The notes beneath the pieces are model-generated. The model was not told the origin of the DNA and searched no databases. It saw nothing but the letters and a program-made list of their open reading frames with translations. A stretch of 64,000 nt of DNA. It comes from Arthonia radiata (Eukaryota > Ascomycota > Arthoniomycetes > Arthoniales > Arthoniaceae). Location: positions 372,001 through 436,000 of the forward strand of contig PSQN01000017.1 of assembly GCA_002989075.1 (NCBI GenBank), written 5' to 3'. This document shows, piece after piece, positions 11,877 to 22,329 of the stretch (position 1 is the stretch's first letter; every line of letters begins with the position of its first letter). Made by a program: the position numbers and the translations under genes.

Positions 11877-12289
11877 TGAAAAGTGGGAGGCCACCCTATA
11901 TATGATACCCATAGGATCTTTGAACACCACGCCGCCCGGTGTCGTCTGGCTTTTGCCTTCTTAGAGCATGAAGTAGATATTGATTATGCTGGCGTAGCTA
12001 GTCGTGCTAATATCTGGCGAGCAAATGTGTGAGACTGGAAATGGACTAGCGCGAGGAAGTTAGTTCACATGCGTCTCGATCGATCTTATTCATTGCTCAA
12101 CCTAAAGCTTCCAATATCCATATGATCGCTGCCCCAATTCAGTTCGTACATCAGTGTTGTTATACGTATAACGCTGAAAGCATCAGTCTGAGCCTAACTC
12201 CGTCTGACAGAGTCTTTCACCATCGCCGATCTTCTCAAAAAACCCTAAGGTCTCCGCCCATGCTGCCCTGATCTTGCAATGCCAGGAGC
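11877..12289. other. Intergenic region
   Basis: This 413-bp gap lies between two co-directional large genes. No gene or RNA is seen; it holds a 3' flank and a promoter. Confidence 0.4.
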
Positions 12290-15200
12290 ATGACAGATCC
12301 CGCTCTTGAGAATGCGATTCCAGGAGCCAATGGATATCCACATAAACTCCACAAGCGCTCTGCGAAGAAGCCGCAGACGGAGTCGGATCCTCGGGATGCG
12401 AAACGACAAGCCGGCCGTCTGCAGGAGCTGGAGCAAGAGCCTGAGTATCATGCTTCGGACGAGCAGGGAAATGCCGCGGAAAACGTCGAGACGAAGCATA
12501 CATCGTTAATCAATCTCAAGCATCGTTTCTCGAACCGGAAGAGCTCAGGGGGTTTTCTTGTGGAGGGCGAGCACCAGAAGAAGCAGCATATTTCGCTCGA
12601 GTCTAGCATGAGCTCCAAAGGGAAACAGAAGGACAATTCGAAGATCACCGAGACGCTTCCGGAGGAAAGAGGTGGCTCTGTTGAGGCATCGCACACGCAA
12701 GAGCAAGAGTTGAGGATGCGTCCTAAGTCTGCTGCGCCGGGGTCGTTCCTTTCCAATGATGTCGGGTCCAGCGGATCTTCGTCAGGACGCCGCAACGTCA
12801 ATTTTGAGGATCAGATTCTGTCTCCTGGTCGTCAAGCCTCACGAAGTCCAGATTCCCACAAGCCCACAGTCCGGACCTCGCCCTTCCATACGCCCCAAAG
12901 AAGCTCGATGGCTTCCACACCGCGCGCCGCAACCGAGTCGCCGACAATCGATCCATCACAGATCGTCCGCATGGCTTTGAACTTGAGTGAGGGACGAAGA
13001 ATGCATCTAGATCCCGGACACGTACCCTCAATTCGGACCTCGGTCGATCGGAGGGCTGTCTCGGCCTCTGTTCCGTCCAAAGCAAGGCCGTCAAGTGGAA
13101 GCACCGACCATCGCTCATCGGATCATGGCAGAGAATCGAAGGCACATTCGTCAGGCCGTGACACACCCAAGAAACTCCATCCAAGCCTAAATAGTGCATC
13201 GTCGAGATCCAGTGTTGCTAACAGCTCGCTACTACTTGAAGACCAGCACCCGGAGTACACGTTCTCGCCGGCGACGCTCACTCGTGCTGAAAGAGCCAAG
13301 GCTTACTTCGAGCTCGCGAACGAACACCGACGCCTGCTGCAATGTTTACCGCCACTCGAACACAATGCCCGCGTCGAAGATGGAAGGAAGCCCGCTCTTG
13401 GTCGCGACTATAATCCCGTTCAGTTTCTACGCAATCGTGAAATTCGAACATCATCGAAAGGTAGCATTGATGCCGAGAAGGCAGGCTGGACACACGTTTC
13501 TACGGTCACTAGCTGGGTCAATGCAGTGGAAAGTGAAGCTAAGCAGGATGGCTACGTCGAAGGCGATATTGCCCATCTCCCAAGGTGGGTCTACGGCACC
13601 GGCATGTCTACAAATCCACAATCAGAAGCAAACCGCCGTAACGAGGACGCTGCTTTCCAAAAACGATTCCAATACTCTCGCAGTCCGTGGTCCACGGAGC
13701 CTTCAGATCTCTTGGCCGATGTGTATTGGCTTGAGCAGGACGATCATAAGAAAACGATTCGGGCCAAGAACGGCTCGCCTATCTTCAAGAGCTTCTGGCG
13801 GCCAGCACGGCCTCGCGCTGGTACATTCACCTCCAGCACAACTAACGATACACGGTATACGACCGGCAGCGACGAGGATGTCAACTCTCCGAAGTCTGCC
13901 AGAGATAGAAGGTTCTCCAGCGCGTCTTTTGAAGGCCTTCACAACACTGGGCAAGATGCTAATGATATACGCTTCTCACCGCAACAGAAAGGCAAAGCAT
14001 CTGCCGTGAAGCGGCACTTGTTAGGCAAGCGCAAAGGCGCGCAGCGCAAGGCTCGACATTCTTCCGGTAGTGAGAGCGAGCGCTCTCTTGACGGGGTTCC
14101 ATCTAAGCGCGGCCCGAAAAGCAACAACATCGGGCCTTTGGAGAGACATATGAAGAAGATCATGGAGAAGGAGCAAGAAGGTCAAGGCTCACCGATGGAG
14201 TCCTCTGTTGCTGATCCCAATTCACCACAAAGTCCGGAAGGTGTCCGTCGTGGTGGAGTTTCTCAAGAATCTCCTGACCTAAGTCGCCAGGACAGTCCTG
14301 AGGATCGTCGCAAGACTGTCTATGGTAATATACGATATCCGGAGATGGCTTTTAAGCGCAACTCGTCAACAACGCCACGCGTATCAGTTGAGCTCGCAGA
14401 TGGCGAGAGGTCCAGACGCGGATCTCAGTCTCAAGCGAATGGCCAGTCCAAGCAGCCGCATCATAAGCCAGCGCAACTTGGAGAGCCCATTGAGGTTGAG
14501 CGTATGATCAATCGAGCATCGCGGCTGGGCTTTTGGAAGAGACATCGGGCAAACACGCGTCCCGCCACTGCTGAAACAGATTTTGCACACGGGAACAACG
14601 CTGGCGATCGTCCTCAGGAGCGACGAAAGTCCATCGCGTCACTCTCAGCTTCGGACAATGAGGCTGACTTTGCAAGTCCGGCAGCGGGCTCTACTCAATA
14701 CGCTTCTTCCGAGTCGCTCACTCGCGATGGAAAACAACCCGGCGGGATTAGCCCAACGACGAGGCATTTCTTCAGAGCTGGTCGTATTGGCGAAATAATG
14801 CGGTCTGAGAAGCCTGCACCAGATCTTCTGGAGCCGCCAGCTTCGCCTCGTTCGAGAGAATATCTGTCCTCAGATACTGATGACACTCGCTCGCAGACCG
14901 ACTACGAGAGGAAGCACAAGAAGACACACTCCTCGAAATCGTCGCCGACTAAGCGACGTCCCCATAGCTCGTCTAATTCGAGCCAACTTTACAGCCGCGG
15001 GACTCAGCGACCGCAGTATCACATCCAAAACCTACCTTCGTTTAGACCTACAAACGCCAGCCCGGAGAGAGATCCAAAGCATCTTCTTTCTCCATATGGC
15101 GACCGCGTGAAAGATCAGCAGAGCGAACGTCGCGATCAGCGCAAGCGGACCGGACTCGATCAACTCGCCCCGCCATCACTCGACACGTCGGACGTCTCGC

Positions 15201-16135
15201 CCACAACCTCCTCTCCCGACCTTACTCGCACGGGCACGCGCGCCTCGACTGCTCCGACGGACAAGGCCAGTCGTGGTGACCGATCAGGCTACAACTCAGG
15301 TTCGGGATCTGAGACCCCAGGGTCGCAGGCACAGTCCGCAGCTGCACGCTTGACGAGCGCACTCGGCGTTCCAGGGACAGTCGGTAAAGGAGGCCTGCCA
15401 ATGACCGGTCTCTCGTCGTTGGATCCGCGCCTCGATCCGGTGCGCCGTGCGCAGATGCCTAGCAGGGATACGGATAAATCTTTCAAGACGCCTGTCTCTT
15501 TACAGAAGCATCAAGGCAAGAGCATTACACGTCGTGACATCGCCTACGTGCGGACACTACTACTGGCGACTGGAGTCAAGTCGTCGACGATTGTGGCAAA
15601 AGCTAATGCGCCACGTGACAAGCTGCCAGACCATATCGTACGGGCGCTGCACACTGCGGGCAAAGATCCCGCAGAAGTCGGACCGGTCACGCGACAGGAA
15701 GAGCACGTAGTGGCCGCGCGGCTGCTATCATCGCAACTGCAGTCATCGATGTCCGCATTCGACAACTCCGCCGTCAATTTCCGCAACAAGACTTGCCACA
15801 ACCTGAACGCGCGTATCGATGACCTGCGCGACCTGGTCTCGAACCAGCTGACACATCAAGTCCACGAGGAGGGCGACCGCGCTGACGGCTTCGTGGCACA
15901 GCTGACGACAACACACATGCTTAGCATCAAGCAAGTCAACGACAGCGTGGACATGATGATGCGGAAGAGACGTCAGCGGTTGCGCTGGCTCAGAAGAGCA
16001 GGATTCAGCATCCTCGAGTGGGTACTGGTGGGCGTGATGTGGGGTATTTGGGTGGTCGTCTTCGCCATCTCAACAGTGAAGAGAGTAATTGGGTTTTTCG
16101 TCGCCATTGTGCAATGGTTGCTTTTCCTTGGTTGA
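12290..16135 (+). CDS. Large disordered protein with C-terminal membrane anchor, unknown function
   Basis: Single exon, 1,281 aa. I do not recognise a named family. Residues 1-~310 and ~480-1,040 are low-complexity and Ser/Arg/Pro-rich, with many possible phosphorylation sites. A structured block lies at ~318-420 (FSPATLTRAERAKAYFELAN, HRRLLQCLPPLEHNARVEDG, GRDYNPVQFLRNREIR, then W-rich VSTVTSWVNAVESE). A second lies at ~1,075-1,230 (RRDIAYVRTLLLATGVKSS; LTTTHMLSIKQVNDSVDMMM). The last ~50 residues begin with a basic patch (RKRRQRLRWLRR) followed by hydrophobic segments (ILEWVLVGVMWGIWVVVFAI; VIGFFVAIVQWLLFLG), a tail anchor of one or two spans. This layout suggests a cytoplasmic protein anchored to an internal membrane, probably conserved across Pezizomycotina. 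The second claim is inference. Confidence 0.8.
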   Translation: MTDPALENAIPGANGYPHKLHKRSAKKPQTESDPRDAKRQAGRLQELEQEPEYHASDEQGNAAENVETKHTSLINLKHRFSNRKSSGGFLVEGEHQKKQHISLESSMSSKGKQKDNSKITETLPEERGGSVEASHTQEQELRMRPKSAAPGSFLSNDVGSSGSSSGRRNVNFEDQILSPGRQASRSPDSHKPTVRTSPFHTPQRSSMASTPRAATESPTIDPSQIVRMALNLSEGRRMHLDPGHVPSIRTSVDRRAVSASVPSKARPSSGSTDHRSSDHGRESKAHSSGRDTPKKLHPSLNSASSRSSVANSSLLLEDQHPEYTFSPATLTRAERAKAYFELANEHRRLLQCLPPLEHNARVEDGRKPALGRDYNPVQFLRNREIRTSSKGSIDAEKAGWTHVSTVTSWVNAVESEAKQDGYVEGDIAHLPRWVYGTGMSTNPQSEANRRNEDAAFQKRFQYSRSPWSTEPSDLLADVYWLEQDDHKKTIRAKNGSPIFKSFWRPARPRAGTFTSSTTNDTRYTTGSDEDVNSPKSARDRRFSSASFEGLHNTGQDANDIRFSPQQKGKASAVKRHLLGKRKGAQRKARHSSGSESERSLDGVPSKRGPKSNNIGPLERHMKKIMEKEQEGQGSPMESSVADPNSPQSPEGVRRGGVSQESPDLSRQDSPEDRRKTVYGNIRYPEMAFKRNSSTTPRVSVELADGERSRRGSQSQANGQSKQPHHKPAQLGEPIEVERMINRASRLGFWKRHRANTRPATAETDFAHGNNAGDRPQERRKSIASLSASDNEADFASPAAGSTQYASSESLTRDGKQPGGISPTTRHFFRAGRIGEIMRSEKPAPDLLEPPASPRSREYLSSDTDDTRSQTDYERKHKKTHSSKSSPTKRRPHSSSNSSQLYSRGTQRPQYHIQNLPSFRPTNASPERDPKHLLSPYGDRVKDQQSERRDQRKRTGLDQLAPPSLDTSDVSPTTSSPDLTRTGTRASTAPTDKASRGDRSGYNSGSGSETPGSQAQSAAARLTSALGVPGTVGKGGLPMTGLSSLDPRLDPVRRAQMPSRDTDKSFKTPVSLQKHQGKSITRRDIAYVRTLLLATGVKSSTIVAKANAPRDKLPDHIVRALHTAGKDPAEVGPVTRQEEHVVAARLLSSQLQSSMSAFDNSAVNFRNKTCHNLNARIDDLRDLVSNQLTHQVHEEGDRADGFVAQLTTTHMLSIKQVNDSVDMMMRKRRQRLRWLRRAGFSILEWVLVGVMWGIWVVVFAISTVKRVIGFFVAIVQWLLFLG

Positions 16136-17272
16136 AGCTTTGACGCGTTTGAGCGAGGAGTCTGGGAGAGATGATACAATATACGGCCGCGAGAGATACC
16201 ACAGTCTTTGAGCTCTTTAATGTCGAATGGGGATATAGATATACATTACCTCTACTATACATAATTATTTCAACAAGCACGACTTGCTCAATCAGCTTCT
16301 CCAATGTTTGCTCAGAAGGATCATGATTGCAAGCACGCGAGAGGAGCAAGGGTGACGCGTCCGCACGTGCGCATCTGACAAGCGGGGATTTTAGGGTCCA
16401 ATCGAACCACGGCTCGGAGAGGGTCTCCCTCGCACAACGGAAGCCACGCAAGCTCTTTTCTGAATCTCTCCAGCGGCGGATGATCATGATTGCCAGGCGT
16501 GCGGGCGTGAGACATTTCTACGGGGCAGGTGATTGAAAGTGCAGTGGCACAGGCCGCGTCAGAAGTGTGATGTTTGCTGATGGATAACGAAGGCTAGAGT
16601 GTTGGATCGAGAGAAGAGTTTCAGGAGGAGATGCGAAGAGATGGGCGGGTGCACGGGCCACTTCGGCTCCAGGTCAAGCCAGACGCCTCGTAAGGCTGAA
16701 GCCGGGTGTAGTCCTCTGGTACATGCGGAGATCACCCCGACACACATCTGTACCGGCTACAGCTTGAGACGTTCGAACAGGAGTATGCTGTCGTTGGAGG
16801 ATATGCCATGAGAGCTTCAGACACGCTGCAGTAAGGATCAGACGCAGGAACGAGACGTCTTAACAAAAGGGCGTCGTGGCCGCAAGATGGGCGGCTTGGC
16901 GGCTTGGCGGCGAAAGGCTTCGTCAGCTCTCAGTAGATCGCGTCAAAGCGTGCGTGCGTGAGCCTGCACTCGTCAGCACCTCTCTCCCAACGCCGCCCTC
17001 GTCGCTCTGCACTCTTCCCATCTCTCCCTTCTGAACTTCTCTTCATTTCCTGCTCGCCGTCGCTCCGGTCTTTACAGTAAGAATCGACAGCCATCGCTCT
17101 CATCACTCTCGTGCGGTGCGGGTGTGCGGCGGCTCATCCTCACCCTCCCGGCTGTGCTAGGCTGTGCACCCCTCGAAACCCGCACCATCTCCCACATTGA
17201 CCACCACCTCCATCTTGCGCTTCATAAGTCGCTGTGTATCGTCCGGAACGATAGAGTTACACAACCACCATC
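16136..17272. other. Gene-poor 1.1-kb stretch upstream of the PNG1-like gene
   Basis: No coding frame here resembles a protein family. A short duplicated motif (ggcggcttggcggcttggcgg) lies near 16890-16910. Pyrimidine-rich leader sequence precedes the PNG1-like start at 17273. Confidence 0.4.
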
Positions 17273-18736
17273 ATGTCGGGCGCAAGAACATCCGGTCGCG
17301 TGCCGCCCTCCTCCGTCCCTCTGCCACCCCACTGGGAGAGAGACCTCACAGAACAGTTCCGCCAGAAGCTGAGCACGCAGCGCATGGCCGAACTCAGTCG
17401 CCGATCTTCATCTCGACATTCGCGCTCGCCTCGACCTCGACGTGAACTCGCATCTCGCCAGCCTTCCGTGCGATTACCACCCCGTCATGGCTCCGCAAAT
17501 CCGCAACTCGAGTCACCGTCTGCTTCGATTGATGATTTCTCCCTTGGTCAACCTCCACAGACATACTCTCTACTTCGCAATCTTCCCCTGGTACCCGCAC
17601 CACCCTCAGATACCCAATCACAGCGCTTCCGCAACGAACTTCACATGCTCTCCGAGACACCTTGCAAATGGGAGAACCCGGGTCTCCTAGACGAGGCCAT
17701 GACTCTGATACCCCTTGAGCGGATATACAGCGAAGCGACAGAGGAGTCCTCAATGCTGCAAGCCACCGCCGAGTCCATGGGCAAGAAGCCAGCGTGGTCA
17801 TATCAAGACTGCTGCATACGCGCGCTCATGCGCTGGTTCAAGCATACATACTTCACATTCATCTACAACCCGCCATGCGCTCGTTGCGGCAGCCCGACGA
17901 TCGCTAAAGGCATGGTGGCGCCGACACCAGACGAGAAGGCACGAAGCGGCAACCGTGTTGAGCTTTATCAATGCTCACTACCAGACTGCGCACAATATGA
18001 GCGCTTTCCACGATACAACGATGCATTTGTTCTCATGCATGAACGGCGAGGGCGCTTGGGCGAATGGACTAACTGTTTTAGCATGTTTTGCCGCGCTATG
18101 GGATCTCGAGTGCGGTGGGTCTGGAACTCTGAGGATCACGTCTGGACAGAGGTGTATTCCGAGTATAGGCGGCGATGGGTACATGTCGATGCGTGCGAGG
18201 CGCAGTTTGACAAGCCGCTGATGTATAGCGAAGGTACGTCCTTCCCATGTTCAGTGTCATACAATCCATGTGCTAACGATTGGATAGGCTGGAACAAGCA
18301 AATCGGGTATTGCATTGCATTCTCCGCCGACGGCGCCATGGACGTCACGCGGCGATACTGCCGCAATCCGATGAAATACGCTGCCGAGCGAAACCGATGC
18401 GCCGAGTCCGTCCTCCTCTACGTATTGGACGAGATCCGACGGATGCGTCGGCGGTCGATGCCGAAGAATGAGAAGTTCACACTCGAGGGTGACGACATGC
18501 GCGAGATGAAGGAGCTGCGACATTACTACTTTAGCACACTTACTTCCGACCTGGCGAAGAGCTACGTTCCTGGCAAACAGAAAACGCCTTCCGAGATCGC
18601 CGACGCACAGAAGGCGGCCGAGAGCCGACAGCGGCATCAGGCTCGCCAAGCCAACGCTCCAGATCCCAAACATGCCAAGGGCGACAATGAAAGACGTGGA
18701 AGCCACCCGGAGCGACGAGATGAGTCCACGCGATAA
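17273..18736 (+). CDS. PNG1: Peptide:N-glycanase-like protein (PNG1) lacking the catalytic cysteine
   Basis: Exons 17273-18233 and 18288-18736, 469 aa. The transglutaminase-like core is clear: zinc site CARCGSP...CSLPDC, then GEWTNCFSMFCRA, VWNSEDHVWTEVYSE, RRRWVHVDACEAQFDKPLMY, and WNKQIGYCIAFSADG after the intron. Active Png1 removes N-glycans from misfolded glycoproteins with a Cys-His-Asp triad. The His (residue 289) and Asp (306) are here, but the nucleophile in the usual RCGEW motif is Leu262 (RLGEW), so deglycosylation is unlikely. Loss of activity is known for PNG1 of Neurospora crassa, where the protein has a glycosidase-independent growth role. The 54-nt intron is a multiple of three and can be misread as coding. 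It has GTACGT, a GCTAAC branch point and GATAG, and homologues lack its residues. Confidence 0.92.
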   Translation: MSGARTSGRVPPSSVPLPPHWERDLTEQFRQKLSTQRMAELSRRSSSRHSRSPRPRRELASRQPSVRLPPRHGSANPQLESPSASIDDFSLGQPPQTYSLLRNLPLVPAPPSDTQSQRFRNELHMLSETPCKWENPGLLDEAMTLIPLERIYSEATEESSMLQATAESMGKKPAWSYQDCCIRALMRWFKHTYFTFIYNPPCARCGSPTIAKGMVAPTPDEKARSGNRVELYQCSLPDCAQYERFPRYNDAFVLMHERRGRLGEWTNCFSMFCRAMGSRVRWVWNSEDHVWTEVYSEYRRRWVHVDACEAQFDKPLMYSEGTSFPCSVSYNPCANDWIGWNKQIGYCIAFSADGAMDVTRRYCRNPMKYAAERNRCAESVLLYVLDEIRRMRRRSMPKNEKFTLEGDDMREMKELRHYYFSTLTSDLAKSYVPGKQKTPSEIADAQKAAESRQRHQARQANAPDPKHAKGDNERRGSHPERRDESTR

Positions 18737-20397
18737 CAATTGATCATCGACTGGCATTCACGTACCCAAAGTTTTTTTTCACGGGAAGTCGTTCAGGTTC
18801 ACGGTGACTATTCGACGCCCCCGCAAATTTACTGCACCTGTTTACACAGCACTCATTCATGAGTATACTCCCTATCTTTTCTTCGCAAGGCGCAGGACAG
18901 GGGGAAAAAGGCTATCACCAACTGCGGGAGGAAACACTCGTTCTACGTTCTGATATCATGCAAGGCGCCTGGGCAAGCATCACGACTCTCATGTGAACGT
19001 TCTTTTGGGTCTCTTACGAGCATGGAGCGATAATGTGGAGTCAAGGTCTCACAAAAGAGGGGCTTTCAAAGGCGAGACATATACAAACGATCTTGTACAG
19101 CATTTGGTGCATATCAGATTAAGATACTGACAGACACGATTTAACCGAATAGCACAACGTGGCGAAGTGCGACTGTTTAGAGTAAAAAATCCTTGTCCGG
19201 GATGGGCAGATCGTTCGAGCGCTTTGCGGTGACAGGATTTTAACCTGCGCTCACTTTCGCTAGCTGCAGATGACTACCTACATCGCTTTTATCTTGTTAC
19301 TCTCCTTTTCTTTCCTTCACTACGCTATGATATCGAGATATCGCCAGAGAAATGGGCTTATAAATCATCTGCAATAGACGCTGTTGTCGCAAAGACGATT
19401 TTCCAGACGTATACAGCGAATGCCTGGGGAAGTGCAAATCCAGGCTTCGCTATCCGCCACGACGGATTCTAGAGAAACGCTTTTGCAAATGAGAGAGTAG
19501 AGTAGCTTGACGAGAAATGCCCACATATCGAGCTGGGACGCGCAAGTGACTGGACAAGCCGATTTGTTGATTTGTTGATCGATTGATCGACAGGCGAACA
19601 TGGAGAACATTGATACTCTTGCGCTCGCCTGGGGGGCCAAGGTGATATGCATCGCTCGATGGAGTTGAGAGCCCGTTGATTTCACGAGCCGTATCATTCA
19701 AAGTCTCTCAATGTAGGGTCGAAGCTGCAGTACACGAACATCTGACCTATGTCGTACTTCTTCAATCTTCCATGTTTCAGCCTTCCTAATCTGACACGTA
19801 TTTTCCTACGCAACGGCACATTCGTAACGCCACCGATGTGCTCATTAAGCCATCTCGTTACTGTCTGCGGCCCCGGCGACACTAGTGTTGAACCACGGTC
19901 GGTTCAGGCAAATATCTTGATGCCTTTATTAATATCATTTGCCTCTAGAAAATACTTCGCGGCAAATTTTATCACTCGTCAGGCGCGCTGTACAGCGAGC
20001 GGGAAGATACTTGCGAGATTTGACATGCGAGCAGTGCCGGAGTTCGCCATTAATGTGCTATTTGATGGATGCGTCGACGTCATGATCATGCGCATGCCGT
20101 TGCTCGTAGCTGCCATCACACCGAAGCAATGCTGACGCCTGAAAAGGCGAACGGGCTACTTGTTGTCCCTTGGCTTGCTCTTCGAGCTGGATTCACAGCC
20201 TGAAGTTCTCGTCAAAGCATGCGCTCTCGAGTCATAATGTCATCTCCCCTTTCATTTCCGTCACCACAGCAGATACAAGTACTCCCACCTCCCTCCGCAT
20301 CCTTGAGACTACCATCCTAAAATCATTCCACCCAAAAACAATAGCATCTTCGTCCCTCCTACCATCCTCTACAACCCAAACAACACACTCCTCCACA
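18737..20397. other. Gene-poor 1.7-kb stretch
   Basis: No frame resembles a known protein. A 128-codon plus-strand frame at 19749-20132 has no recognisable features. The sequence around 19210-19270 includes a tRNA-like arm but no complete cloverleaf. The last ~150 bases are a pyrimidine- and CA-rich leader for the small secreted protein gene. Confidence 0.4.
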
Positions 20398-20694
20398 ATG
20401 TGGTCACCAACCCTCCTCCTCACGCTCCTCACCATCATCTACACCGTCCACGGCGTCGCCCTCCCCGACGTCGTCGACGTCCGCGAAGCCGTCCCACCAG
20501 CCACTGCACCCCCGCCAACATGGCGGCCTGTCGTGCGTAACGACGCTGCTGGCCCGTCGCGGCCGGTCTCGGCTCGCAATGCCTTGCCCCCGGCCACAGC
20601 ACCGCCAGATACAGCACCGCCAGATACAGCACCGCCAGATACAGCACCGCCACCGCCGACCACAGCGCCGGCGTTGGCGAAGAGACGGTCGTAG
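20398..20694 (+). CDS. Small secreted proline-rich repeat protein
   Basis: Single exon, 98 aa. A signal peptide is evident (MWSPTLLLTLLTIIYTVHGV, cleavage probably after HGVA). The mature part is Pro/Ala/Thr-rich. Tandem copies of APPDT (three perfect, with flanking degenerate ones) lie near the C-terminus, and the protein ends in LAKRRS, a dibasic site. I do not recognise a family. The start was taken at the ATG immediately before the hydrophobic signal, because the in-frame upstream extension has no features. It could be a wall-associated or effector-like peptide; function is unknown. A CA/CT-rich leader supports transcription in this direction. Confidence 0.6.
   Translation: MWSPTLLLTLLTIIYTVHGVALPDVVDVREAVPPATAPPPTWRPVVRNDAAGPSRPVSARNALPPATAPPDTAPPDTAPPDTAPPPPTTAPALAKRRS
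20596..20652 (+). repeat. 15-bp coding tandem repeat, 3.8 copies
   Basis: The unit acagcaccgccagat occurs three times without change (20596-20640) and a fourth time partially. It encodes the (T)APPD repeat of the small secreted protein. Identity at every base, including third positions, points to recent expansion. Confidence 0.9.
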
Positions 20695-22329
20695 GATCCG
20701 GTTAGGACGTGTGATCCGGTGGTTACATTTTGTTAGGGGATGGGAGGTGGGGGGTGTGTGTGGGGACTTGTGGTGTGTGAGGGTTAAAGTGTTGAAAGGA
20801 TAGGATGATGAAGGAAGAGAGGCAAGGTGAGCGAGGAGGGAAATGGTGTTTCAGAGGGTTGCTTGTGAAGCTGCGCGTGTTACATCAAAGTTGGTCATTG
20901 TACGATGTTGCCACGTTAGTAGTCCGGATTTGTCAAATATTCTTCTACTGTGACTCGGTCCGTCACGGTCGGCAATGAGACGAGCGATTAGCATTTGTGC
21001 TGCAGACTGAAGGCCAGGTGCGATGTGATCGGCTCGACCGGCTGAGCAGAGAAGCTCGGTTCATCATGCGCGCCTGACGTAAATCTGGTCAATAACTACT
21101 TAGTTCTCAACGCCTCCTCATCCTTATATTTCTTCAGTGGGCGCGCCTTCGAGGTCTAGGAAGGAGCTCCATCCTCCGTACTTTTCTGCAGACCACGGTA
21201 CGCCGTGCGTTCACAAAGTCGGTCAATCGGCATTGGCTGTGCATGATCCTTCGAGCGATGCGAATCCTTCCGACCCCACAGTCTCCATCGCACCAGTCTC
21301 GACTGGACTCAATGCTGAGTATTGGTAGTCACACCTCTACTGCAAGTCAGTGCTTGCTTTTCTGCCATCGCTACTGGCCATGGTAAAATCCTCATGGGTT
21401 CCCACGAAGGTGTATACGCATCTTCGGTCTGATCCGCAGTATGAGGCGTTGAGGACAACATTAACGGTGGTACTATCGGCAAATTCGCGTGTTCAAGAAG
21501 TCTCCGAGGGACACCAACATATACAACCGATGTCTGTACTCGTCACCCTGGCGGTCGGTCCACGATCGCACTCCTATCCGACCATCAGGATGCTCCTAGC
21601 CTCCCTCTCGACTTCAACTGGACGGTCCGTGCACAATAACATGAGCAAGGACTCGCCGAAATTTGGAACGTTGCCTTGGCACAACCAAGAGTGGGCCACC
21701 TTGATCTCTGGTGAATCTGCAATGCTACGACGTCCATCTTGTTCCATGCTCGCCGGACTTCACCGCCGGATTGCAGCTACGTTGAGGATTGCTTGTGTCT
21801 CCCTCATCCGATGGAGTGTGGCAGATCTCCTTGCACGCTATGGTCAGTAAAGGGTGCTACCCCCGGTTTTCAGAAGCAGTTACGCTTGATTGTGCTTGGC
21901 TTAGCCGGATCAGGTCTCAGTAGAGGGTCTCAGCGGCAAGCGCGCGCGACCACGCCAAACGCTGCATTTGCGACGCGCCCCTGTAGCCGGCCATGCCGAG
22001 AAGCTGCATGGTCATGCGTCGCTGTGCATTCTCCTTCGCAAGAGTCAACGAAACCTCTCTTCTCGTTCTGTGATTATGTATGTTCTGATTCATCTAGCGT
22101 TCCAGACGACACGCATCCCTGAATTATATGTGGGTGCTCAGCTGGCATCCTTCGATCTTCAGTCGAAGCCTACGGTATCTCCTTTTACCCAAGCTTTAGA
22201 ACACGATAAATAGATGTCGTGTCTCTCAGACTTCTTGACTTTAGCAGCGCTCTCATTTCATTGATTCGATCTATAAGACTTTTTATCTTGGGTGCTGGTC
22301 CACGAAATCTAGTACTCACCATCATCACC
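20695..22329. other. Gene-poor stretch, possibly holding decayed coding sequence
   Basis: No intact gene is convincing. Between about 21350 and 22120 two overlapping plus-strand frames run long (166 and 127 codons), and short protein-like pieces appear in several frames, such as DNINGGTIGKFACS near 21450. This mosaic could be a frameshifted relic, or chance. The last 100 bases are the promoter and leader of the repeat-protein gene. Confidence 0.3.

Noticed and set aside
13194-14009. 271-codon plus-strand frame inside the 12.3-16.1 kb gene
   Set aside because: It is an out-of-frame shadow of a 1,281-residue frame with structured blocks; it has an erratic amino-acid composition.
19201-19280. 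tRNA-like arms around 19230-19265 (a possible anticodon arm on + and a T-arm on -)
   Set aside because: No matching acceptor and D-stems could be found on either strand, and the T-loop lacks the consensus cytosine.
19749-20135. 128-codon plus-strand frame as a gene
   Set aside because: There are no domain-like segments, signal peptide, splice signals or promoter context; it is compatible with chance.
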